Positions 18,868 to 26,287 of a stretch of DNA of 33,254 nt are shown here, in pieces. Under the pieces are notes generated by a model, which ran no database searches, was not told the origin of the DNA, and saw only the letters and a program-made list of their open reading frames with translations. How positions within the stretch are numbered: position 1 is the stretch's first letter; each line of letters opens with the position of its first letter. The position numbers were made by a program, and so were the translations under genes. Source of the DNA: SHYQ01 sp041674525 (lineage in GTDB: Bacteria; Chloroflexota; Dehalococcoidia; UBA2979); NCBI GenBank assembly GCA_041674525.1, contig JBAYVN010000020.1, positions 1-33,254 on the forward strand, written 5' to 3'.

Positions 18868-20718
18868 CTACGCGTCCTCCTCGTCCCCAACCGGGGCGCC
18901 GGCGGCCGCCTCCTCCAGCGCCAGCCGGGCCTCCTCGTCGAGCGCGATGTGCACGTCGGCCAGCTGCTGCGGGCTGACGGGGGCCGGCGCGCCGGTCATC
19001 GGGTCGGCGGCGGACTTCGTCTTCGGGAAGGCGATCACCTCGCGGATGTCGCGCTCGCCCGCGAAGAGCGCCACGGTGCGGTCGATGCCCGGGGCGATGC
19101 CGCCGTGCGGCGGAGCGCCGTAGGTGAACGCCTCGAGCATGTGCCCGAACTTCACCCGCGCCTCCTCGGCGCCGATGCCGAGTGTGCGGAACACCGCCAT
19201 CTGCGTGTCACGCGAGTGGATGCGGATCGAGCCCGAGGCGATCTCCTGCCCGTTGCAGACGATGTCGTACGCATGCGAGCGCATCGCTCCCGGGTTGGTC
19301 TCCAGCAGCGGCAGGTCCGCCTCGTACGGGGCGGTGAACAGGTGGTGCACGGCCGACCAGCGCTGTCCCTCCGCGTCCCACTCGAACATCGGGAACTCCG
19401 TGACGAAGAGGAACGCCAGCGTGTCCGGGTCCGCGAGGTTGCGGTCCTCGGCGATGCGACGGCGCAGCACGTCCAGCACCTTCGAGGTGAGCGCGTCCGG
19501 TCCCGCCGCCATGAGCAGCGCGTCCCCGCGCGTCCCGCCGCACTCCGCCGCCAGCGCGCCCAGCTGGTCCGGCGTGAAGAACCGCGAGACGGGCGAGCGC
19601 ACGTCGTCCGCGGTGAGGCCGTCCAGCGGCCCTTCCCCGGAGAACTGCGCCCATACGAGGCCGGAGGCGCCGGCCTCCCGCGCGAGCTCCGTCAGGGCGT
19701 CCACGCCGCGGCGCGGGATGTCCGCCCCGCCCGACACCACGAACCCGCGGATGCGCCCGCCATCCTCGATCACCCGCGTGAACACCTGGAACTCGGTCTC
19801 GCGCACCAGCGAGGTGAGGTCGTGCAGCTCCAGGCCAAAGCGCAGGTCGGGCTTGTCGGACCCGAAGCGCTCCATCGACTCCGCGAAGGTCAGCCGCGGG
19901 AACGGCGACGGCACGGTGAAGTGCGCGCCGACCTCCGCGGAGAGGTCCGTGTAGAGCTCCTCGATCAGCGCGAGGATGTCCTCCTCCTCGACGAACGCCA
20001 TCTCCACGTCGAGCTGCGTGAACTCCGGCTGGCGGTCGCCGCGCAGGTCCTCGTCGCGATAGCAGCGCGCGATCTGGAAGTACCGGTCCACGCCGGCGAC
20101 CATCAGCAGCTGCTTCCACTGCTGCGGCGACTGCGGCAGCGCGTAGAACGCACCGGGGTGCACCCGTGAAGGCACCAGGTAGTCGCGAGCGCCCTCGGGC
20201 GTCGCGAGGTTGAGCGTCGGCGTCTCCACCTCCAGGAATCCGCGCGCGTCCATGAAGTCGCGGATGAACTTCACCACGCGGTGGCGCAGGCGCAGGTTGC
20301 GCGCCATGCGCTCGCGGCGCAGGTCCAGGTAGCGGTACTTGAGGCGCATCACCTCGCCGGTGTTGGTCTCCTCGGCGATGGAGAACGGGGGCGTCTCGGA
20401 GGCGTTGAGGATCTCCGCCTCGGCGGCGGTCACCTCGATCGAGCCGGTCGGCATCTCCGGGTTCTCGGTGCCGGGGCGGCGCAGCGCCACCTCGCCGTGG
20501 ATGCGCACCACGTACTCGGAGCGAACGCCCTCGGCGATCGCGGCCGCCTGCGGGGCGTCCTGCGGGCGGAACACGACCTGCACGATGCCGCTGGAGTCGC
20601 GCAGGTCGATGAACAGCAGGCCGCCGTGATCGCGGCGGCGGTGCACCCACCCGGCGACGGTCACCCGCTCACCCGCGTGCTCCGCGCGCAGATCACCGCA
20701 CCTGTGAGTCTTCAGCAC
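18868..20718 (-). CDS. aspS: Aspartyl-tRNA synthetase, probably non-discriminating
   Basis: 616 residues; charges tRNA-Asp, and possibly tRNA-Asn, with aspartate. An N-terminal OB anticodon-binding domain (GWVHRRRDHGGLLFIDLRD) is followed by class II motif 2 (FYALPQSPQQWKQLLMVAG, FQIARCYRDEDLRGDRQPEF). The bacterial GAD insertion comes next (about 280-415), then motif 3 with GGIAPGIDRTVALFAG. The start is GTG at 20718, which aligns LKTHRCGDL with family N-termini and has GAGGTG just upstream. With this start, His31 and Gly83 fall at the positions that distinguish the non-discriminating Pseudomonas enzyme, suggesting Asp-tRNA-Asn formation followed by GatCAB amidation. A 12-residue upstream extension is unlikely. 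Confidence 0.94.
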   Translation of the reverse strand: MLKTHRCGDLRAEHAGERVTVAGWVHRRRDHGGLLFIDLRDSSGIVQVVFRPQDAPQAAAIAEGVRSEYVVRIHGEVALRRPGTENPEMPTGSIEVTAAEAEILNASETPPFSIAEETNTGEVMRLKYRYLDLRRERMARNLRLRHRVVKFIRDFMDARGFLEVETPTLNLATPEGARDYLVPSRVHPGAFYALPQSPQQWKQLLMVAGVDRYFQIARCYRDEDLRGDRQPEFTQLDVEMAFVEEEDILALIEELYTDLSAEVGAHFTVPSPFPRLTFAESMERFGSDKPDLRFGLELHDLTSLVRETEFQVFTRVIEDGGRIRGFVVSGGADIPRRGVDALTELAREAGASGLVWAQFSGEGPLDGLTADDVRSPVSRFFTPDQLGALAAECGGTRGDALLMAAGPDALTSKVLDVLRRRIAEDRNLADPDTLAFLFVTEFPMFEWDAEGQRWSAVHHLFTAPYEADLPLLETNPGAMRSHAYDIVCNGQEIASGSIRIHSRDTQMAVFRTLGIGAEEARVKFGHMLEAFTYGAPPHGGIAPGIDRTVALFAGERDIREVIAFPKTKSAADPMTGAPAPVSPQQLADVHIALDEEARLALEEAAAGAPVGDEEDA

Positions 20719-20737
20719 CGCACACCTCGCCCCAGCA

Positions 20738-20789
20738 CTCGCGCCCGAGCGCACTCGTAGTCTGCGAGTGTCGCACGCTCGCGCCCGAG
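20738..20789. repeat. Direct and inverted repeats in the aspS upstream region
   Basis: CTCGCGCCCGAG occurs twice (20738-20749 and 20778-20789), 40 bases apart. Between them, CACTCG and CGAGTG form a small inverted repeat. The block sits in the 117-base gap before aspS and could be an operator or leader structure. It is too short for a T-box and no specifier loop is recognisable. Confidence 0.4.
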
Positions 20790-20835
20790 GTTCGACACGC
20801 GACGTGCGGGGACGGTGCGTGGGCCCGGACGGCGC

Positions 20836-21243
20836 CTACTCTCCGCCGAATGCGCTTGCCGGCGTGATGCGGATCACGACGCGCTTCTGGTCGTCGAGCT
20901 GCCTCGCGTACTCGGCGTCGCTGATGCCGGGCGGCGGCGGGTTGGTGCCCCCGGAACGCAGCCGCCGCGTGATGGCGACGCGCTCCGGGTCACCCGCGAT
21001 GCACTCGGCGGTGCCGTAGACGATGAGCTGCGTCCGCCCGTCGAGGACGAGCAGCGCCACTTTCGGCTGGCGCTTCGAGTTCAGCCACTTCGCGCGGTCG
21101 CTGGTGACGCTGAGCACGATCTTCCCGTCCTCGACCAGGTAGTTGATCGTCGAGAGCTGCGGCGACCCGTCCCGGCGTCCGGTCCCCAGCACGCCCAGCC
21201 GGTGGTCCCGCAGGAACGCCTCCTGGGAGGAGGTGAGTGTCAC
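20836..21243 (-). CDS. PPOX-class (pyridoxamine oxidase-fold) F420/FMN-dependent protein
   Basis: 135 residues with the split-barrel flavin/deazaflavin-binding fold: LRDHRLGVLGTGRRDGSPQLSTINY, KIVLSVTSDRAKWLNSKRQPKVALLVLDG and YGTAECIAGDPERVA are typical of the Rv1155-like group, which often uses F420. A proline-rich stretch (GGTNPPPPG) lies near residue 107. Substrate unknown. F420 use is inferred from subgroup resemblance only, and no F420-synthesis gene is present here. The start is GTG at 21243 with GAAGGG upstream. Divergent from hemW with a shared 110-base promoter region; aspS follows on the same strand. Confidence 0.82.
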   Translation of the reverse strand: MTLTSSQEAFLRDHRLGVLGTGRRDGSPQLSTINYLVEDGKIVLSVTSDRAKWLNSKRQPKVALLVLDGRTQLIVYGTAECIAGDPERVAITRRLRSGGTNPPPPGISDAEYARQLDDQKRVVIRITPASAFGGE

Positions 21244-21338
21244 GTCGATGCCCTTCTCTGGATGGGGATGTGGCCGCCTGCCGGCAGCCCGGCGCCAGCC
21301 GGTCGATGGTACCCGCAATCGCCCGCCGGGAGCGCCCC

Positions 21339-21347
21339 TGCTACCCT
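21339..21347 (+). promoter_or_regulatory. Leaderless extended -10 promoter of hemW
   Basis: TGCTACCCT ends exactly six bases before the hemW ATG, and no Shine-Dalgarno is present. Transcription would start at or next to the A of the start codon. Confidence 0.65.
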
Positions 21348-21353
21348 CTCACC

Positions 21354-22598
21354 ATGCCCGACACGGTGGTGCATCCGACTCACGGCAGCCTCGACGCGAC
21401 GAGCGGGCGCTCGCTCGCGCTGTACCTGCACATCCCCTTCTGCACGGCCAAGTGCGGCTACTGCGACTTCAACTCCTACGAGGGCCTGCCGGGCCACCTC
21501 GTCGCGGACTACACCCCCGCGCTCGTGCACGAGATGGAGCTCTGGGCGCCCGCGGCCCGCGGCATGCGCGTGGACACGGTCTTCTTCGGCGGCGGCACGC
21601 CGAGCCTCACCTCGCTCGACGACATGGCGCAGATCACCGCCGCCATCCGCGAGCACTTCGAGATCTCGGATCACGTCGAGTGGACGCTGGAGGCGAACCC
21701 CACCGAGCTCACCCGCGCGCACCTCGATGGCCTGCGCGCGCTGGGCGTGAACCGCCTGTCGATGGGCGTCCAGTCGCTGCACGCCGACGAGCTGAAGCTC
21801 CTGGAGCGCCTGCACTCGCCGGAGCGGGCGATCGAGGCGGTGCGCGACGCGCGCGCGGCGGGGTTCGACAACCTCAACCTGGACCTGATCTTCGGGATCA
21901 TGGGGCAACCGGTGGATCGCTGGCAGCAGACGCTGGAGCGCGTGCTGGAGCTGCGCCCGGAGCACCTGTCCTGCTACGCGCTGACCGTGGAGGCGGGCAC
22001 TGCCCTCCACTACCAGGTCGCGAAGGGCCAGCTGCCGGAGCCCGACCCGGACGTCGCCGCCGACCAGTACGAGTGGACCCGCGCGCGCCTGTCCCGCGCC
22101 GGGTACGAGCAGTACGAGATCTCCAACTGGTCGCTCCCCGGCCGGCCCTGCCGCCACAACCTCGTCTACTGGCGCTCCGAGCCGTACCTGGGCCTGGGCG
22201 CGGGGGCGCACTCGTTCTTCCTCGGACGCCGCCTCGCGAACGTCGACGCGCCCAACCGTTATGTCGAGGCGGTCACGCAGTCGTGGGAAGAGCGGCGGGA
22301 CACCGGGCGCGGCGAGCTGCGCCAGATCGCCGGGGGCGAGACGCCCGACGAGGCGACCATGCGCGCGGACGCGATGATCCTGGGGCTCCGACTGATGCAG
22401 GGCGTGGACATCCAGGAGTTCACGGAGCGCTTCGGCGCCCCGCCGGACGAGGTCTTCGGCCCCGCCATCGCGAAGCACGAGCGCCTCGGACTCCTGGAGC
22501 GCTCGGACGGCCGTCTCCGCCTCACCGGCCGCGGCCTGCTGCTCTCCAACGAGGTGTTCGTCGACCTTCTGCCCGACATCGAAGACCAGAGCGAGTGA
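21354..22598 (+). CDS. hemW: Radical SAM heme chaperone HemW (coproporphyrinogen oxidase-like)
   Basis: 414 residues. The radical SAM cluster motif is HIPFCTAKCGYCDFNSYEG (CX3CX2C). VFFGGGTPSLTS, EANPTELT, RLSMGVQSLHADELKLLERLH and LDLIFGIMGQ follow, as in HemW/HemN-like proteins. The C-terminal HemW domain contains ISNWSLPGRPCRHNLVYW and YLGLGAGAHSF. HemW proteins bind heme and pass it to acceptor proteins; most HemN-like annotations lacking the extra cysteine of true HemN belong here. The motif lacks the fourth Cys typical of HemN (CX3CX2CXC; here CDF). Start ATG at 21354; earlier in-frame codons have no support. Followed 19 bases later by a GyrI-like gene. Confidence 0.93.
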   Translation: MPDTVVHPTHGSLDATSGRSLALYLHIPFCTAKCGYCDFNSYEGLPGHLVADYTPALVHEMELWAPAARGMRVDTVFFGGGTPSLTSLDDMAQITAAIREHFEISDHVEWTLEANPTELTRAHLDGLRALGVNRLSMGVQSLHADELKLLERLHSPERAIEAVRDARAAGFDNLNLDLIFGIMGQPVDRWQQTLERVLELRPEHLSCYALTVEAGTALHYQVAKGQLPEPDPDVAADQYEWTRARLSRAGYEQYEISNWSLPGRPCRHNLVYWRSEPYLGLGAGAHSFFLGRRLANVDAPNRYVEAVTQSWEERRDTGRGELRQIAGGETPDEATMRADAMILGLRLMQGVDIQEFTERFGAPPDEVFGPAIAKHERLGLLERSDGRLRLTGRGLLLSNEVFVDLLPDIEDQSE

Positions 22599-22617
22599 CG
22601 CCGCCCGGAGGGCCCCG

Positions 22618-23082
22618 TTGATCGAACCGCCCGAGATCACGCAGAGCAGCGCACGGCAGACTGCGGTCATCCACCTCACGATTCCCCGCGAGGAGATCCA
22701 GGCTGCCATGGGCCCCGCGATCACCGAGGTGCTGTCCGTGCTCGGCGCGCAGGGAATCGCGCCGGCGGGCCCGCTCTTCGATCGCCACTTCCGCATGGAC
22801 GAGGGCACCTTCGACTTCGAGGTCGGCTTTCCCGTGGAGACGCCGGTCACCGCGACCGGCCGCGTGCACGCCGGCGAGCTGCCCGCGGCGCGCGTGGCAC
22901 GCACCGTGTACCACGGCGGTTACGAGGGCCTGGGCGCCGCCTGGGGCGAGTTCGACTCGTGGCTCGCCGCACAGGGGCACACGCCCGCCGCGGGCCTGTG
23001 GGAGTGCTTCCTCGTCGGCCCGGAGTCCGGCCCGGACGAGGCCGACTGGCGCACGGAGCTGGTGCGGCCGCTCACGTCCTGA
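22618..23082 (+). CDS. GyrI-like small-molecule-binding domain protein
   Basis: 154 residues. The pattern IPREEIQAAMGPAITEVLSVLGAQGIAPAGPLFDRHF, then FDFEVGFPVETPVTATGRVHAGELPA and VARTVYHGGYEGLGAAWGEFDSWL, is that of the SHS2-fold GyrI-like/AraC effector-binding domain. Here it stands alone, without a DNA-binding domain. Stand-alone members bind or hydrolyse small cyclic or aromatic compounds or act as effector sensors. I cannot say which here. TTG start at 22618, with GGAGGG at good spacing. It lies 19 bases after hemW, so likely co-transcribed. selB follows after 33 bases but has its own promoter-like hexamer. Confidence 0.8.
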   Translation: MIEPPEITQSSARQTAVIHLTIPREEIQAAMGPAITEVLSVLGAQGIAPAGPLFDRHFRMDEGTFDFEVGFPVETPVTATGRVHAGELPAARVARTVYHGGYEGLGAAWGEFDSWLAAQGHTPAAGLWECFLVGPESGPDEADWRTELVRPLTS

Positions 23083-23103
23083 CTCCCGCCGCCGCGCGCC
23101 TCG

Positions 23104-23109
23104 TACACT
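23104..23109 (+). promoter_or_regulatory. Leaderless -10 promoter of selB
   Basis: TACACT exactly six bases before the selB ATG, with no Shine-Dalgarno. A -35-like CTGACT lies at 23079-23084 with a 19-base spacer, overlapping the end of the GyrI-like gene. Confidence 0.6.
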
Positions 23110-23115
23110 CGACGC

Positions 23116-25002
23116 ATGTTCGTCATCGGGACCGCTGGCCACGTCGACCACGGGAAGTCCGCGCTCATCCAAGCGCTGACGGGCACGAACCCCGACCGCC
23201 TCCGCGAGGAGCAGGAGCGGGGGATGACGATCGACCTCGGCTTCGCCTGGATGACCCTGCCGGGCGGCCGCGAGGTCTCGATCGTCGACGTCCCGGGCCA
23301 CGTTCGCTTCGTGCGCCACATGCTCGCGGGGATCAGCGCCGTGGACCTCGCGCTCCTCGTGATCGCCGCCGACGAGGGGGTGATGCCGCAAACGCGCGAG
23401 CACCTGGAGATCCTCGACCTGCTCGAGGTGCGCAATGCGATCGTCGTGCTCACGAAGTGCGACCTGGTGGACGGCGACTGGGCCGCGCTCGTGGAGGAGG
23501 AGGTGCGCGCCGCCCTGGACGGGACGCACCTCGAAGGCGCGCTGTGCGTGCGCGTTTCCAGCGTCACCGGCGCGGGCCTGGACGATCTGCGCGACGCGAT
23601 CGACCGCGCGCTGGACGCCACCACCGAGCCGCGCGACATCAGCCGTCCGCGCCTGGGCATCGACCGCGTCTTCACCATGGCCGGCTTCGGCACGGTGGTC
23701 ACCGGCACCCTGCTGGACGGCCGCCTGCGCATCGGCGACACCGTGGAGGTGGCGCCGGGCGGACCGGCGGCCCGCATTCGCGGGCTGCAGACCCACCGCC
23801 ACGAGGTGCAGGAGGCCCTCCCGGGCACGCGCGTGGCGGCGAACCTGGCGGGCATCGCCGTGGAGCAGGTCGCGCGCGGCCAGGTGCTCGCCCCACCGGG
23901 GCGGATCGCCCCCGTGCGGGCGTTCGACGCCGTGCTGCGTGCCCTCCCGGAGCGCCCCATCCGCCACAACCTGCGCGTGGCGGTGCACGTGGGCTCCGCC
24001 GAGGTGCAGGGGCGCGTGCGGGTCCTGGGCGGCGCGGACCAGCTCGACGCCGCGGGGCGCGACACGATCCCCGGCGGCGCCACCGGCTGGGCGCAGATCG
24101 TGCTGGCCTCGCCGGTTGCCGCGGCCCCTGGCGACCTCTTCGTGCTGCGCGTCCCGGATCAGACCGTGGGCGGCGGGCGCATCGTGGAGGTGAACCCGCC
24201 GCGCCACCGCCGCCACAGCGTCGCCACCATCGAGCGGCTGCGCGCGCGCTCGGCGGGGACGCCGGAGAGCCGCATCCTCGCCGCCCTCGAACGCACCGAG
24301 CCGGCCGCGCCCTCCGCGCTCGCCGCCGCGAGCGAGGTGAGCGCGCAGGCGTTCGCCGCGGCGATTCGCGCGCTGGCGGACCGGGGCGCCCTGCACACCC
24401 TCCCCGTGGCGGCGGGCGAGCCGGTGCTCCTGACGCATGCCGGGCGCGCGCGCATCCACGGCGAGGTGACGCGGGCCCTCGCGGCGTTCCACGCCGCGCA
24501 TCCGCTGCGCTGGGCGATGCCGCGCGAGGTGCTGCGCGGGGCGCTGCGGCTGCCCGCGCGGGAGTTCGCAGCGGTGCTCGCGGGGCTCGCACCGGAGATC
24601 GAGGCGCGCGGCGACGGCTTCGCGGAGTCCGGGTGGGCGCCGGCCCTCGCCCCGGCACAGCAGGCCGAGGTGGAGCGCATCGAGCGCGCCCTGCGCGCGG
24701 GCGGCACCCAGCCGCCGCGGCTGAACATCGACCCGGAGATGCTGACTTACCTCGAGGGCGCGGGGCGCGCGGTCGACTGCGGCGACGGCACGGTGCTGGC
24801 GCGCGACGCCTACGCGTCCGTGCGCGAGCGGGTGATCGCCCTCCTGCGCGACGGCCGGCAGATCACGCTGGCCGAGGCGCGCGACGCCTTGGACACGAAC
24901 CGCCGCGCCGCGCAGGCGATCCTGGAGTGCCTCGACCGCGACGGAGTGACGCGGCGCCACGGGGACGCGCGCGTGCTGCACGAGTCCCTGCGCGGCAGAT
25001 GA
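23116..25002 (+). CDS. selB: Selenocysteine-specific elongation factor SelB
   Basis: 628 residues, the normal size of bacterial SelB, which brings Sec-tRNA to UGA codons marked by a SECIS hairpin. The GTPase motifs are GTAGHVDHGKS (G1), ERGMTIDLGF (G2), DVPGH (G3) and TKCD (G4). EF-Tu-like domains 2 and 3 follow (IDRVFTMAGFGTVVTGTL is diagnostic of SelB). Domain 4 holds C-terminal winged helices, the last around RDGRQITLAEARDALDTNRRAAQAIL. The start ATG at 23116 gives the family N-terminus MFVIGTAGHVDHGK. selA, selD and the tRNA-Sec gene are not in this window. It converges with secF, leaving 10 bases between stops. Confidence 0.95.
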   Translation: MFVIGTAGHVDHGKSALIQALTGTNPDRLREEQERGMTIDLGFAWMTLPGGREVSIVDVPGHVRFVRHMLAGISAVDLALLVIAADEGVMPQTREHLEILDLLEVRNAIVVLTKCDLVDGDWAALVEEEVRAALDGTHLEGALCVRVSSVTGAGLDDLRDAIDRALDATTEPRDISRPRLGIDRVFTMAGFGTVVTGTLLDGRLRIGDTVEVAPGGPAARIRGLQTHRHEVQEALPGTRVAANLAGIAVEQVARGQVLAPPGRIAPVRAFDAVLRALPERPIRHNLRVAVHVGSAEVQGRVRVLGGADQLDAAGRDTIPGGATGWAQIVLASPVAAAPGDLFVLRVPDQTVGGGRIVEVNPPRHRRHSVATIERLRARSAGTPESRILAALERTEPAAPSALAAASEVSAQAFAAAIRALADRGALHTLPVAAGEPVLLTHAGRARIHGEVTRALAAFHAAHPLRWAMPREVLRGALRLPAREFAAVLAGLAPEIEARGDGFAESGWAPALAPAQQAEVERIERALRAGGTQPPRLNIDPEMLTYLEGAGRAVDCGDGTVLARDAYASVRERVIALLRDGRQITLAEARDALDTNRRAAQAILECLDRDGVTRRHGDARVLHESLRGR

Positions 25003-25012
25003 CCCCGGCGGG

Positions 25013-26287
25013 CTAGCCGGCCTGCTCCGCCGCCGGGGCCGCCCGGCGCCAGAACGCCAGCCGCGCGAGCTCGCCGGTCTCCCACGAGACGAGCAGCTGC
25101 GCGGCGATGCCGATGCTGGAGTACGCACCCGCCGTGATGCCGATCAGGATCACGAGCAGGAACGACTGGATCGAGGCGCCGCCCAGCGCCAGCATCGAGG
25201 CGACCGTGATGAGCACCGTGAGCGAGGTGTTCAGCGACCGCGCGATCGTTTGGAGGATCGCGGCGTTCACGTTCTCGTGCAGGCTCGCGTTGGGGGCCTG
25301 CCGGATGTTCTCGCGGATGCGGTCGTAGATCACGATCGTGTCATGCACCGAGAAGCCGATGACGGTCAGCAGTCCCGTCACGAACATCAGGTTCACCTCG
25401 ATGCCGAAGACCTTGCCGAAGAGCGAGAAGAACCCGAGCGTCACGATCACGTCGTGCAGCATCGCCACCACCGCGCAGGTGCCGTAGCGCACGGGGCTGG
25501 GGACGGATGCGAACGCGATCGCGATGTAGATCAGGATGAACACGGTCGCGACGCCGAGGGCGATCGCCGCGTTCCGCACGGCGACGCGCGAGACCGTGGG
25601 CGACACCGTGGCGAACTCCAGCACATCGAAGTCGCCGAGCTGGCCGCGGATCGCGTTCTCGATGATTGTGCGCTCGCCCTGGTCCTGGGCGGGCTCGTTG
25701 GACTTCGCCGCGACGTAGTTCTGCGTGTCGGCCGCCCGCACCCAGCCGCCCGTGCTCGTGGACGGCACGGCGACCAGGTAGTGCGCACCGTCGCTGCAGG
25801 ACGTCTCGATCTGGAGCACATCCACCTTCGTGCCGGCGTCCACCTCGGCGGCGTTCCCACCGAAGTCGCACGGAGCCTTGGTCAACAGACGCAGCGGGAC
25901 CTTCCCCGTCGCCCCCTTCGCGCCCACGGTCGCGGAGCCCACGGCGGTGACCGGGACGGGCCCCACGGTGCCGAGCGGCTGATCCGCCTGCGTGGCCGGG
26001 ATGGTGAACGACCCGGGCGGCACCTGCAGCTCACGCGTGCGGATCAGGTACTCCGTCGGCGAGACGGCCTGGATGCGTGCCTCGCCGTGATCGAGCGAGG
26101 CGTAGACCGAGCGCAGCTGCTCCTCCGTGACCGGCTGCCGGAAACGGATCTGCGTGGTGGTGCCGGCGGTGAACTCGATCCCCGGGCGCAGTGCCGGCGG
26201 GATGGCGAGGAGCACGAGCGAGATAGCGACCAGCGCGCCACTGACGAGGTACAGCCACTTGCGGCTGGCGACGAGGTCGATGTTCAC
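25013..26287 (-). CDS. secF: Protein translocase subunit SecF with enlarged extracytoplasmic loop
   Basis: 424 residues versus about 290-330 usually. First helix about 10-30, then GIEFTAGTTTQIRF (the P1 start). The core resumes at about 206: TIIENAIRGQLGDFDVLEFATVSPTVSR, five further helices, and the RND-like LLTVIGFSVHDTIVIYDRIREN. The added stretch (about 86-204) holds an SH3b-like segment at about 130-192 (PLRLLTKAPC, AGTKVDVLQI, GGWVRAADTQNYV) with two cysteines, 140 and 164. SecDF uses the proton gradient to pull exported proteins outward. The start is GTG at 26287; its GTGA overlaps the secD stop. Order yajC-acidic protein-secD-secF. Confidence 0.94.
   Translation of the reverse strand: MNIDLVASRKWLYLVSGALVAISLVLLAIPPALRPGIEFTAGTTTQIRFRQPVTEEQLRSVYASLDHGEARIQAVSPTEYLIRTRELQVPPGSFTIPATQADQPLGTVGPVPVTAVGSATVGAKGATGKVPLRLLTKAPCDFGGNAAEVDAGTKVDVLQIETSCSDGAHYLVAVPSTSTGGWVRAADTQNYVAAKSNEPAQDQGERTIIENAIRGQLGDFDVLEFATVSPTVSRVAVRNAAIALGVATVFILIYIAIAFASVPSPVRYGTCAVVAMLHDVIVTLGFFSLFGKVFGIEVNLMFVTGLLTVIGFSVHDTIVIYDRIRENIRQAPNASLHENVNAAILQTIARSLNTSLTVLITVASMLALGGASIQSFLLVILIGITAGAYSSIGIAAQLLVSWETGELARLAFWRRAAPAAEQAG

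Noticed and set aside
20719..20835. T-box riboswitch before aspS
   Set aside because: The gap is only 117 bases, with no T-box consensus, specifier loop or terminator/antiterminator pair.
21306..21311. TACCAT as the promoter of the PPOX gene
   Set aside because: On the minus strand it sits in the divergent gap, but there is no -35 or extended element and the match is weak; not reported as a feature.
25005..25020. Small CCGGC/GCCGG hairpin between the selB and secF stops
   Set aside because: Only 5 bp with a 6-base loop and no T-run; too weak to call a terminator.
22522..25128. 868-codon minus-strand open frame opposite selB
   Set aside because: Shadow of selB: Arg/Ala/Gly-rich composition, no motifs, and a convergent position incompatible with selB and secF both being real.
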